A stretch of DNA of 38,358 bases, from NCBI GenBank assembly GCA_012839865.1, contig DUMO01000050.1, forward strand, positions 1-38,358, written 5' to 3'. The translations under genes were made by a program, and so were the position numbers. This document shows, one piece after another, positions 7,762-15,097 of the stretch; position 1 is the stretch's first letter, and each line of letters begins with the position of its first letter. The notes below the pieces were generated by a model. It worked only from the letters and a program-made list of their open reading frames with translations. It was not told the origin of the DNA and made no database searches. The stretch is from Clostridiaceae bacterium. Lineage in GTDB: Bacteria; Bacillota; Clostridia; CAYPLH01; DUMO01.

Positions 7762-8580
7762 CTACTTTCTAGCAACAAATATGGTTCCCACTTCATTTCC
7801 GTTAACTATATCCATAATTATATGCGGGTCACTGCCATTTGCAACTACCATGTCGACCCCCGCCGAGGTGGCAATCTTTGCAGCTTTCAGTCTTGTTATC
7901 ATTCCCCCGGTTCCCCGCTTTGTTCCGGCACCTCCTGCACAATTTTCAATTTCAGGAGTGATTTCATAAATGGTTGAGATAAATTTCGCATTGGGGTTTT
8001 CTTTGGGATCGCTATCGTAAAATCCGTTAACGTCCGATAATATAATCATCAGATCCGCGCCAGTCAATTTGGATACAATAGCTGCCAAAGTATCGTTCTC
8101 CAGAAAAGTGTTGATTTGACCGGCCTTGATTTCCTCAACGGAAACGGAGTCATTTGCATTGACTATTGGAATTATTTCTTTTGCAAGAAGCGTGTTAAAC
8201 GTATTTATTACATTCCGTCTTCCCACTTTATCATTTACAACCGTGCTGGTTAAAAGAATCTGTCCTACAATATGGCCGTATTCAGAAAAAAACTTGCTGT
8301 ATATATGCATAAGCTCACACTGCCCGACTGCAGCAACAGCCTGCCTTTCACGGATACGTTTGGGTTTTTCCTTCATTTTCAGCTTTGAAGTTCCAACTCC
8401 TATTGCCCCTGATGTGACAAGTATGATTTCCCTGCCCTGGTTTACCAGATCCGAAATAACTCTTGAAAGCTTGTCAATGGTTGTCAGGTTAATCTTCCCT
8501 GTGCTATAGGTTAAAGTTGAAGTTCCTACTTTTATAACAATTCTTTTTGCATCCCGCAACCTACTGCGAACATTGTCCAT
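7762..8580 (-). CDS. proB: Glutamate 5-kinase, short form without PUA domain
   Basis: Amino-acid kinase fold enzyme that phosphorylates the gamma-carboxyl of glutamate with ATP, the first step of proline synthesis. About 272 residues cover the kinase domain only: KVGTSTLTY near the N-terminus, LVTSGAIGVG (glycine-rich loop), NANDSVS, FLENDTLAA and SDVNGFYDSDP. It ends after the kinase core, whereas many ProB proteins (about 365 residues) continue into a PUA domain; kinase-only versions occur in some bacteria. The ATG at 8580 is preferred over one 21 nt upstream because GGAGGT lies 6 nt before it. It is the last gene of a four-gene minus-strand run, 24 nt after the UPF0280 gene. No proA lies next to it. 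Glutamate kinase is the best assignment; another amino-acid kinase substrate cannot be excluded. Confidence 0.88.
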   Translation of the reverse strand: MDNVRSRLRDAKRIVIKVGTSTLTYSTGKINLTTIDKLSRVISDLVNQGREIILVTSGAIGVGTSKLKMKEKPKRIRERQAVAAVGQCELMHIYSKFFSEYGHIVGQILLTSTVVNDKVGRRNVINTFNTLLAKEIIPIVNANDSVSVEEIKAGQINTFLENDTLAAIVSKLTGADLMIILSDVNGFYDSDPKENPNAKFISTIYEITPEIENCAGGAGTKRGTGGMITRLKAAKIATSAGVDMVVANGSDPHIIMDIVNGNEVGTIFVARK

Positions 8581-8604
8581 TTGTAAACCTCCCAAATACA
8601 ACTG

Positions 8605-9327
8605 TTACAGTTTTAGAAGTTTAATGTTTCCCCTGACTCCTACCCGGTCGCCCTTGATAACCAACGCGCCTTCCACTCCCTCTACGCCTAAGATAAAATC
8701 CAGGGCTCCAGGTATGTCACCGGGTTTTTTCACCAGGTTTCCCAAGGCAGTAGCGGCTGCATCGGATAAAAACGTATCCTTTGATACAACCACTGCAGCA
8801 TCTGCTTTCCCAAAACTCAAAGAATGGCCTACAGTTCCGGAAGATGTGCATATGCCCACCGGTGTGTCTTCAGAGTTGATTTCCAGAGCGATTCTGCCGC
8901 TTAATGGTGATTCTCCGGCGTAGATACCAACTTTCCTCGGTTCTTTAATCTTCAAGTAAATATCTCCGCCGTTTTCTACAATGATTTCATCAGAATAATC
9001 CAGAAGTTTTTGTCCGACCATTTCACTTATTGCTCCGGCAACGGCTGCCATAGGCCCGGTACCCGCCTTTAATCCTGCCTCTGCCATTCTTCTCACTATG
9101 TAAGGCATGTCTGAACGAATCTCAACCGGTTTTAAGCTCTTCAGAAATTCCGGATGACCTTTAATCCATGTTTCTATTTGCTCCCTGTAGTTTTTGACCA
9201 ACTCAAGGGTTTCATTAAACAAATTTGTCTTTGCGCCAACATACAAATCAGTTTCGTCCTGTACTACACTGAAAAAAATAAGCCCTGAACTTTTAAAAAA
9301 ATCCCGGTAAAATCTTTTTTGATACAT
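8605..9327 (-). CDS. UPF0280 family protein (COG2122, ApbE-like), probable sulfur-trafficking partner
   Basis: 240 residues with the UPF0280 signature: MYQKRFYR at the N-terminus, IRSDMPYIVRRMAEAGLKAG, GPMAAVAGAISE, DEIIVENGGDIYLK and a late SLSFGKADAAVVVSKD. The family is distantly related to ApbE flavin transferases. In methanogenic archaea a COG2122 protein has been linked to sulfide use for cysteine and homocysteine synthesis together with COG1900 (DUF39) and NIL/ferredoxin proteins. Those two are the genes immediately upstream here, so participation in homocysteine formation is a well-supported inference. Start ATG with AAGGTG 7 nt upstream. It lies 36 nt after the NIL/ferredoxin gene. 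No signal peptide is seen. Confidence 0.86.
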   Translation of the reverse strand: MYQKRFYRDFFKSSGLIFFSVVQDETDLYVGAKTNLFNETLELVKNYREQIETWIKGHPEFLKSLKPVEIRSDMPYIVRRMAEAGLKAGTGPMAAVAGAISEMVGQKLLDYSDEIIVENGGDIYLKIKEPRKVGIYAGESPLSGRIALEINSEDTPVGICTSSGTVGHSLSFGKADAAVVVSKDTFLSDAAATALGNLVKKPGDIPGALDFILGVEGVEGALVIKGDRVGVRGNIKLLKL

Positions 9328-9363
9328 TTCATCACACCTTACCCAAGTATTTTGTACGGGGGC

Positions 9364-9771
9364 TTAAATTGATACGCTCATTACTTTAATAGGACATGTC
9401 CTGACACATAGTTCGCACACAACACACTTTTCCTTATTAAAAGTAAGAGACCAGCTGTTCTTGTCCATTGTGAGGGCTTCCGTCGGACAAACAGCCGTAC
9501 AGGCACCACAATGAACACAGCCTTCCTCCTGCCAGATTATTGACCTTGTAAACAGCCTGATATCAACGCCCTGTTCTTTCAAAAACTTAAGACCTTCTTC
9601 TATCTTAGCCTCTTCACCCGTTATGTCCGCTACAAGCTGCCCGATTTTGTTAAGCCCTACATTTGCATTCAGTATGTTAACTTCAAGATCATAATCCTTT
9701 ATCAAATGATATGTTAAGGGTTTTGTCACTATATCCGGACTAAACCTCATGGATACTTTTATTGTTTTCAA
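9364..9771 (-). CDS. NIL-domain / 2[4Fe-4S] ferredoxin protein of the homocysteine pathway
   Basis: 135 residues. The N-terminal NIL domain (about 1-75) is the ligand-binding fold also seen at the C-terminus of MetN. The C-terminal ferredoxin domain has two complete cluster motifs, C85-C88-C91-C95 and C116-C119-C122-C126. Family knowledge: together with a DUF39 protein, such proteins support conversion of aspartate semialdehyde to homocysteine using sulfide in methanogens and some anaerobic bacteria, probably supplying electrons to reduce a sulfur intermediate. Start codon is TTG with GGGAGGGGG 4-6 nt upstream. The start overlaps the DUF39 stop as TTGA, indicating translational coupling and tight stoichiometry. 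Confidence 0.9.
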   Translation of the reverse strand: MKTIKVSMRFSPDIVTKPLTYHLIKDYDLEVNILNANVGLNKIGQLVADITGEEAKIEEGLKFLKEQGVDIRLFTRSIIWQEEGCVHCGACTAVCPTEALTMDKNSWSLTFNKEKCVVCELCVRTCPIKVMSVSI

Positions 9772-10934
9772 TTGTCCCCCTCCCTTATATCCAGGGTATT
9801 TACCTTGTTTTCTCTGGGAAGCTCCGCTACAGCCTGTGCCAAAAGGAATTCGCCTTTCATTATTTGCATCTTTACAAGTTCAGCAATTTCACGGGCTTTC
9901 TTAATGCTTGACAGCGGTGCGGTTGGCACCTTCTTGCCGTTAAGCATTACAAAACCGCTTTTAAGCTCGGCATATGAAACTCTTCCCAAAGCAGGTCTTG
10001 CTCTGCTTGGAACACTCTCATCCATAATGTTTGTAAATATTTCACTGTCCTTTACCGCAGTGTACATTAGCATTTCTTCGTCAAAAACAGGTATTGGAAT
10101 TCCGATTCCCACAAACAATGTAACACCATACTTGGGGAACACTGCTGCCCTTATGAACCGGGTATCCATCTTTTTAAGGTCACCTATTACAGCCAGTGTA
10201 CCTGAGGCTCCAATAGGCACTCCGTTTTCTCCCCGGACCTGCCCGGGATTATGCTGGGTGCCTTCCCACGCAACATAACCTTGAGCACCCCCCAGGAAAA
10301 TCCTGGTACCTACTCCGATGGCCCTGTAATATGGGTCGTTGAGAAGCGGGCTCAATTGTCCGGAGGTAGTATATGTTACATTGGAGCATTTCGGAAGCAA
10401 TGTGCCCATATAGGTATATATGGTTCTGTCACTTGTATTGGTGGCAGCTATATAATTCTGGTAACAATTTCGCGGATTGAACATGAATGCCTGATTGATA
10501 TTGGTCTTGTTGATATAGGTATCAATCTCTTTCCTGGGGTAACAGTCAGTACCGTAGGATTCGGCATAAAGCCTGATATCCTTTCCTGCTATTAAATCCT
10601 CAATAACATGAGCTCCCCCATATTCCATGCCTCTCGTCTCTGAAAGCTCGGTAGCACCGATATATGCATCAACAGCAGCTACTCCTCCGTATGCTGGTAC
10701 GTCATTCAGCCAAACCTTGCACATCCTTATGGGAGGATCCGAATGGCCAAAATTAAGAAATGCTCCGCTTGAACACATTGGTCCGAAGGTAGCAGTAGTA
10801 ACAACATCCACCTCTTTGGCTGCTTGCTTTATTCCCTTTTCCGCTACCACATCAATTATTTCTTCCGCCGTAAATACGACTGCTTTGCCTGATTTTATCT
10901 TTTCATTAATCTCATCAATACTTTTGTACCCCAT
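9768..10934 (-). CDS. DUF39 / COG1900 homocysteine biosynthesis protein
   Basis: 388 residues matching the DUF39 family: KAVVFTAEEIIDVV near the N-terminus, TTATFGPMCSSGAFLNFGH (C54), GGVAAVDAYIGATELSE, SYGTDCYPRKEI (C131), FMFNPRNCYQNY, and a glycine-rich centre with LGGAQGYVAWEGTQHNPG. The two conserved cysteines, C54 and C131, are positioned as the persulfide/transfer cysteines of the family. The archaeal relative carries additional C-terminal CBS domains; this protein ends without them. Known role of the family: sulfur insertion into an aspartate-semialdehyde-derived intermediate to give homocysteine, bypassing O-acylhomoserine. Start ATG with GAGGGTG about 9 nt upstream. It is the first gene of the operon with NIL/ferredoxin, UPF0280 and proB. 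No SAM riboswitch is seen upstream. Confidence 0.91.
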   Translation of the reverse strand: MGYKSIDEINEKIKSGKAVVFTAEEIIDVVAEKGIKQAAKEVDVVTTATFGPMCSSGAFLNFGHSDPPIRMCKVWLNDVPAYGGVAAVDAYIGATELSETRGMEYGGAHVIEDLIAGKDIRLYAESYGTDCYPRKEIDTYINKTNINQAFMFNPRNCYQNYIAATNTSDRTIYTYMGTLLPKCSNVTYTTSGQLSPLLNDPYYRAIGVGTRIFLGGAQGYVAWEGTQHNPGQVRGENGVPIGASGTLAVIGDLKKMDTRFIRAAVFPKYGVTLFVGIGIPIPVFDEEMLMYTAVKDSEIFTNIMDESVPSRARPALGRVSYAELKSGFVMLNGKKVPTAPLSSIKKAREIAELVKMQIMKGEFLLAQAVAELPRENKVNTLDIREGDN

Positions 10935-11076
10935 ATAAATGCACCCTCTTGTTTTGTTGCTTATATTACTGTAATTTAAGGTTGTTTACATAACCACTTT
11001 GAAATTGCCGATAAATATTATTTCTATTATAGGCTTACTTCGGCAATAATTCAACAAAAAAATTCACATGCAAATA

Positions 11077-11664
11077 CTAGACATCAACATCGGTCAGCCA
11101 TTTTGAAGATGGCATGGATGGCGTATAAGAGTCAATATAGTCAAGGGCTTCCTTTATATCATTTGTCGTAAAGTAAAGGGTTGAACATTCACGTTTTGCA
11201 AACTTCAGGGTTATAATCTGTTCAAAGAATTCAATGAGCTTGTCATAGAAGTTGTTAATATTGAGAATGACAATAGGTTTGCAATGATAATGCAATTGCT
11301 TTAAAGTTATTATTTCCAGAAGCTCCTCCAGCGTTCCATAACCACCCGGAAGGGCAATGAAAGCTTCAGAAAGGCTATCCATTTTTGCCTTTCTGGTGCG
11401 CATGTCCTTTGTTATAATCAATTCATCACAGCTCTCATAAACTATGCCTTTGACATTCAAAGCCTCCGGAATGACACCTATGACCTTTCCATTGTTATTA
11501 TGAACAGCTTCCGCAACTGCACCCATTAAACCGGTAAGCCCTCCGCCATACAAAAATATGTCATTTCGGATGGCAATTTCCCTGCCAAGCTTCCTGGCAG
11601 CGTCAAAATATACTTTATCAATCGCGCAGCTTGATGAACTGTAAACACATATTGTTTTATTCAT
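11077..11664 (-). CDS. LOG family protein (TIGR00730; nucleoside-monophosphate phosphoribohydrolase-like)
   Basis: 195 residues from the preferred ATG at 11664, with GGAG 9 nt upstream; an upstream in-frame ATG at 11715 has no such site. Rossmann-like fold with GGGLTGLMG (about 40-48) and the diagnostic PGGYGTLEE (106-114), the phosphate and catalytic motif of LOG enzymes. Family knowledge: LOG proteins hydrolyse the N-glycosidic bond of nucleotide monophosphates, such as AMP or cytokinin nucleotides, and are often mis-annotated as lysine decarboxylase. The bacterial substrate in vivo is generally not known. It is co-directional with the homocysteine operon but separated from it by about 140 bp, so co-transcription is possible but not shown. 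Confidence 0.9.
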   Translation of the reverse strand: MNKTICVYSSSSCAIDKVYFDAARKLGREIAIRNDIFLYGGGLTGLMGAVAEAVHNNNGKVIGVIPEALNVKGIVYESCDELIITKDMRTRKAKMDSLSEAFIALPGGYGTLEELLEIITLKQLHYHCKPIVILNINNFYDKLIEFFEQIITLKFAKRECSTLYFTTNDIKEALDYIDSYTPSMPSSKWLTDVDV

Positions 11665-11783
11665 TGCATCACACTCCAAATCTGTTGTCCAAAACCCCTT
11701 TTTAGCTGGAAGCAAAAGCGGTTATTTGAAAGTTAAACATATTATAACCAAAAAACAAAACATGTCAACGGAAAGTTTATGAA

Positions 11784-11820
11784 GTGGGACAGGGGGTGGG
11801 ACATGTTATCCCACTGTCTC
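11784..11820. repeat. GGGACA-type palindromic repeat, copy 1
   Basis: GTGGGACAGGGGGTGGGACA is followed by TCCCACTGTCTC. GTGGGA (11784-11789) can pair with TCCCAC (11809-11814), with an alternative inner pairing. It belongs by composition to the dispersed family described in the findings. Confidence 0.6.
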
Positions 11821-11832
11821 AACATTATACAC

Positions 11833-11866
11833 CTGAAACAAATGAAATGTGTGCAGAACAATAACA
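11833..11866 (+). repeat. Dispersed 34-bp repeat, copy A
   Basis: Begins CTGAAACAAATGAAATGTGT and ends GCAGAACAATAACA. It matches 33804-33837 at 32 of 34 positions. It is noncoding and lies between two palindromic repeats. Confidence 0.85.
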
Positions 11867-11895
11867 GGGACAATACACCTGTCACCCTGTCCTGC
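11865..11895. repeat. GGGACA-type palindromic repeat, copy 2
   Basis: CAGGGACA at the left and TGTCACCCTGTCCTG at the right are complementary with bulges. On the minus strand it reads GGACAGGGTGACAGG, close to the other copies. It overlaps the end of the 34-bp repeat by 2 nt. Confidence 0.55.
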
Positions 11896-11965
11896 ATTTA
11901 AGAGTAACATAAATTAAATTTACTGAGTAATATATGTATTAGAAAAGCAAGCAGGAGGATTCATT

Positions 11966-12355
11966 ATGAGCGTGGATAAAAGGTTGACTTATATAGCCAA
12001 TGCTATTCATGCAGCAAATAAAATAAACGATACATATCGTAATTTTTATAAAAGCAGGTCTCAAGACAATGAAAATCTGCCTTCCAAAATCGATATGGTC
12101 AGAAGTTCAATGAACGTGGTAACCGATTACTGCCCCGAATCCCACAGGGAAAGGTTTGGAAAAGCATTCAAAAAGACAAACCTCTACACTGATACATTTA
12201 TCAGATTAAGAGAATATATAATGACTGCCAACAGCAGAAGCGACCGCAGAGAACACTTTATAAACCTAATTGGCATATTGCAGCCGGTGGCTGACACAAG
12301 AAGCAGGTATCTCCTTGACAAGATTATAAAGCTTTATGAAATACTGCACAGTTAG
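11966..12355 (+). CDS. Conserved-looking hypothetical protein, small, helical
   Basis: 129 residues. The gene is supported by GCAGGAGG 7-8 nt before ATG and a clean open frame with codon use like its neighbours. The sequence is rich in Lys, Arg, Asn, Ser and Ile, predicted mostly alpha-helical, with no signal peptide, no membrane helix and a single cysteine (in DYCPESHRERFG). I do not recognise a family. It is flanked upstream by palindromic repeats and downstream by the convergent end of the moxR cluster. The cytoplasmic location is inferred from composition only. Confidence 0.75.
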   Translation: MSVDKRLTYIANAIHAANKINDTYRNFYKSRSQDNENLPSKIDMVRSSMNVVTDYCPESHRERFGKAFKKTNLYTDTFIRLREYIMTANSRSDRREHFINLIGILQPVADTRSRYLLDKIIKLYEILHS

Positions 12356-12487
12356 TTCAAAATACCCCAATGGTTTAAGCCATGGACTTTTGGCTGCGCT
12401 TTGCCAGTTAAATTTCAATACGACAGCCAGAGTCATGTTCCTTCGCCAGGTTTTCGCAAATTGCATCCCGACCCCGGACATAACTGC

Positions 12488-13852
12488 TTATTTCAACACC
12501 TCATGGACACTGGAGAACTTGCTTAGGGCATCTTCCACCTCATCGCTGCCGGGCATGCTTTCTCCGTATCTTACATTTTCGTATATTTGAGTAATCCTGT
12601 GAAAGTCTCTTTCAATACCCTCAATCTGAAGGGACTTTCTATAAATTTCTCCTGTCGTGTTGCTGGCATCTATCTGAACACTTTTTCCCGGAAGCATTTT
12701 AAGTATAAGGTAATAAAGGTATCTTATCTTCTTTACAGGATCATTGATTTTCTTGAGAATTCTCAATCCCTTTTTGATATTGTCCGTCTTTTTATATTCT
12801 TTGCTTTCAGCCTTTCTTTCCTCTTTAGGAATAATTGTCTCAATCTGGTCGGTATAATCCGCTTCCCCGGCTTCAGAGCCTGTACCCATTCTAAACAAGC
12901 TTTTTATAAAATTTATAAACCGGCTGGTCAGGCTTCTTACTTTCACTACTAAGTTAGGGAAGAGCTTGATTAGGGCTCTGATTAAGTAATAACCTACTAT
13001 AAAAACTACAACCGCCGTTAAAACTCCATATATAATCTCGGCCAGCAAGCTGGATTCTCCCCCGAGTTCCGCAAATAAATCATTTGTGCCGCCACCGTCT
13101 CCCTGGCCACCTCCACTATCTCCTGCGAGAGGTGACAAAAGAAAGCCGATAAGCCACAATACGAAAAGAATTATGTATCCTCCTATTTTGAACAGGAAAA
13201 TGACCATTGACTGCAAGTTAAAAAGCAGCAGTATAATAGCAAAAAGAACAATTATCAATCCTGTATTGTATCTTCTAATATTCTGCGGAACGCTTGCCGT
13301 GTCTATGTGCTTTTTCTTGAAAATCCTGTCCAGGTTTTGCTGGTTCTTTACAACCATGGCAAGAACCAGTGATGCATACGCAAAATAACTCACCGGAAGG
13401 AAAAAATAACTGCAGATTGCGTAATACTTTGAAACAATAAGGGATGCTGTCAATATTATAATTCCAATACTGATTGTTTTTCTGTCCAAAACGTCTTCAG
13501 CATCGATGAAATGAGTTCTAACCCCGGTTAAATAAATAAAAACCGTGAAAGCTGTTTCTGCAAGCAGTCTCCATATACTGCCGGATGAATGAATAAGGAC
13601 TGTGGCACCAGCAGGAAGGACACACAAAAGAAAAGTAATTGTTTTTCTAATAAGACCATCTTTTTTACCTACTACAAAATATGCAATAAAATATCCCGCA
13701 TACAAATATGCAGCATTAACAAAGTACTCGAACAATCTGGTGTCTTCCTTGAGAATTCCCATCCGGATAATCAGCATGGCAGGATAAAAGAACAAAAACA
13801 TTACAGAAACGGCAGTAAATTTTATAATAAAATTCTTAACATTTGCTTTCAT
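12488..13852 (-). CDS. Polytopic membrane protein with DUF4129-like C-terminus, third gene of the moxR cluster
   Basis: 454 residues. The N-terminal half has about eight hydrophobic helices (residues about 10-245). A Gly/Asp-rich extracytoplasmic loop (SGGGQGDGGG, about 252-262) follows, then one more helix (about 275-300), then a soluble C-terminal region (about 315-454) rich in Lys and Glu. The tail resembles DUF4129, with KIRYLYYLILKM and ITQIYENVRYGE. In this type of cluster the third gene is often a transglutaminase-like membrane protein; here I see no Cys-His-Asp transglutaminase core, so only the membrane and DUF4129-like parts are present. Its ATG overlaps the DUF58 stop by one base (TAATG), indicating coupled translation. 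Confidence 0.78.
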   Translation of the reverse strand: MKANVKNFIIKFTAVSVMFLFFYPAMLIIRMGILKEDTRLFEYFVNAAYLYAGYFIAYFVVGKKDGLIRKTITFLLCVLPAGATVLIHSSGSIWRLLAETAFTVFIYLTGVRTHFIDAEDVLDRKTISIGIIILTASLIVSKYYAICSYFFLPVSYFAYASLVLAMVVKNQQNLDRIFKKKHIDTASVPQNIRRYNTGLIIVLFAIILLLFNLQSMVIFLFKIGGYIILFVLWLIGFLLSPLAGDSGGGQGDGGGTNDLFAELGGESSLLAEIIYGVLTAVVVFIVGYYLIRALIKLFPNLVVKVRSLTSRFINFIKSLFRMGTGSEAGEADYTDQIETIIPKEERKAESKEYKKTDNIKKGLRILKKINDPVKKIRYLYYLILKMLPGKSVQIDASNTTGEIYRKSLQIEGIERDFHRITQIYENVRYGESMPGSDEVEDALSKFSSVHEVLK

Positions 13853-14976
13853 TAATAATCAACTCCGGCGGGATAATATATGTCAATATCCCTCATGATA
13901 TTTTTTGATTCCATTTTCCTTAAGGATACAATTTTTACACTGTTTCTGCCGGACCTCAGCTTATAAACCCTATCATACAGATTTGCATTCATATAAGCCG
14001 TTATAATAATTATATCCGTATTCTTTATTTCTTCCTCAATTATATCCAGGAATTCTTCAAAATCCTTGTTCCGCTTCAGTTCCAGCTGTGCCAGCATGCC
14101 CATGAGCGCCCTTACATGCTCCCTGCCTCCTGCCATGGGAGTCACAATCATACTGTCCGGAATGCTGCTTAAACTGCCGTTGGAAGCAAACCTTACAGGG
14201 ATTCCGTTTTTTAACGCCCTGTCAAACATGGTTGCAGCAACTTTAATGCCCAACTCAATAATGTCTTTGTCCACTGTACCATGATACTCGTTTTCGATAG
14301 ATTGGATGTTCAAAACTACGGTGAGTTCCGGCTGGGCAGTAAAGTCATTTTTCTTGACCATCAGCTTCCCTGCCCTTGCTGTTGAAGACCAGTGTATCTT
14401 GTTCATCGGGTCCCAGGGAGTATACTCCCTGGCGCCGGCAACCATGAACGGGTCATCAATAATCCACCTTCTTATTATGGTATCTCCCTGAAGATATTTT
14501 GACTGTATGAAAATCCTCTCAAAGTCTATTGTTGCCGGATATACTGTAATACGGGCATTAGCGGGAACTGCAATTGAATTTGTGGAAATTCCCAAAGGGT
14601 CGCCGCTCAGCAGGGTAACATTTTTTGTTGTGTAGATACCCCGTTTAAGGCATTTTACCTTCCACCGCCTTATGGTTTTCTGATAGCTTTTCAGAAGAAA
14701 ACTGCTGGTAACATACCTGTTCTCCTGGGCAACTACGGACCGCGTATTGGCAAAATCCAACCACCTGGAGGAGTTTATGTCAACCTTCAACCAGGGAACA
14801 GGCAGCAGCTTTTTGTTGTGTACGGTCTCAACAAGATAAATTTCATCGCCTTCAGAGGCTTCGGTTTTACTGAATTCACATTTATAATCAACTTTCTGAA
14901 GCGCTTTTTTGTAAAAGATATACGACTGAAGCCTGATTGCGACTAGCAGAATAACCACCATAGCAACAAATTCCAT
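13852..14976 (-). CDS. DUF58 domain protein (MoxR-associated)
   Basis: About 374 residues. One N-terminal membrane helix is followed by a domain of beta strands (about 25-140) and the DUF58 core with GDTIIRRWI, TPWDPMNKIHWSSTARAGKL and an adjoining von Willebrand A-like region (LTVVLNIQS). The ATG at 14976 is preferred to a TTG 12 nt upstream because GGGAA lies about 5-6 nt before it. DUF58 proteins are nearly always encoded beside MoxR AAA+ ATPases and are thought to act with them in folding or activating extracytoplasmic or membrane complexes; the substrate is unknown. The gap to moxR is 121 nt and holds a strong hairpin. Confidence 0.9.
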   Translation of the reverse strand: MEFVAMVVILLVAIRLQSYIFYKKALQKVDYKCEFSKTEASEGDEIYLVETVHNKKLLPVPWLKVDINSSRWLDFANTRSVVAQENRYVTSSFLLKSYQKTIRRWKVKCLKRGIYTTKNVTLLSGDPLGISTNSIAVPANARITVYPATIDFERIFIQSKYLQGDTIIRRWIIDDPFMVAGAREYTPWDPMNKIHWSSTARAGKLMVKKNDFTAQPELTVVLNIQSIENEYHGTVDKDIIELGIKVAATMFDRALKNGIPVRFASNGSLSSIPDSMIVTPMAGGREHVRALMGMLAQLELKRNKDFEEFLDIIEEEIKNTDIIIITAYMNANLYDRVYKLRSGRNSVKIVSLRKMESKNIMRDIDIYYPAGVDY

Positions 14977-15043
14977 ACAAATTCCCAACTTTCAAGATAG
15001 AATAAGATTCACGGCACTGTTAACAACCCAATTTTTTAATACA

Positions 15044-15074
15044 GGCATGGTTCAACACCTCCACGAACCATGCC
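15044..15074. other. Perfect 10-bp hairpin between moxR and DUF58 gene
   Basis: GGCATGGTTC (15044-15053) and GAACCATGCC (15065-15074) with an 11-nt loop. On the minus strand it lies within the presumed operon, about 25 nt past the moxR stop. It lacks a good T tract, so mRNA processing, stability or partial termination is more likely than full termination. Confidence 0.6.
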
Positions 15075-15097
15075 CGTTCATTTGCCAATTATCCCTG

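Larger units (their letters stand above)
11665..11965. other. Intergenic region with two palindromic repeats and a dispersed 34-bp repeat
   Basis: No gene seen. It contains GGGACA-type palindromes at 11784-11820 and 11865-11895 and, between them, the 34-bp sequence (11833-11866) that recurs at 33804-33837. Confidence 0.7.

Noticed and set aside
10935-11076. SAM-riboswitch (S-box) in front of the homocysteine operon
   Set aside because: The 142-bp space shows neither the conserved core nor a terminator.
11077-11664. Lysine decarboxylase
   Set aside because: PGGYGTLEE is the LOG nucleotide-hydrolase motif; the decarboxylase label is a common mis-annotation.
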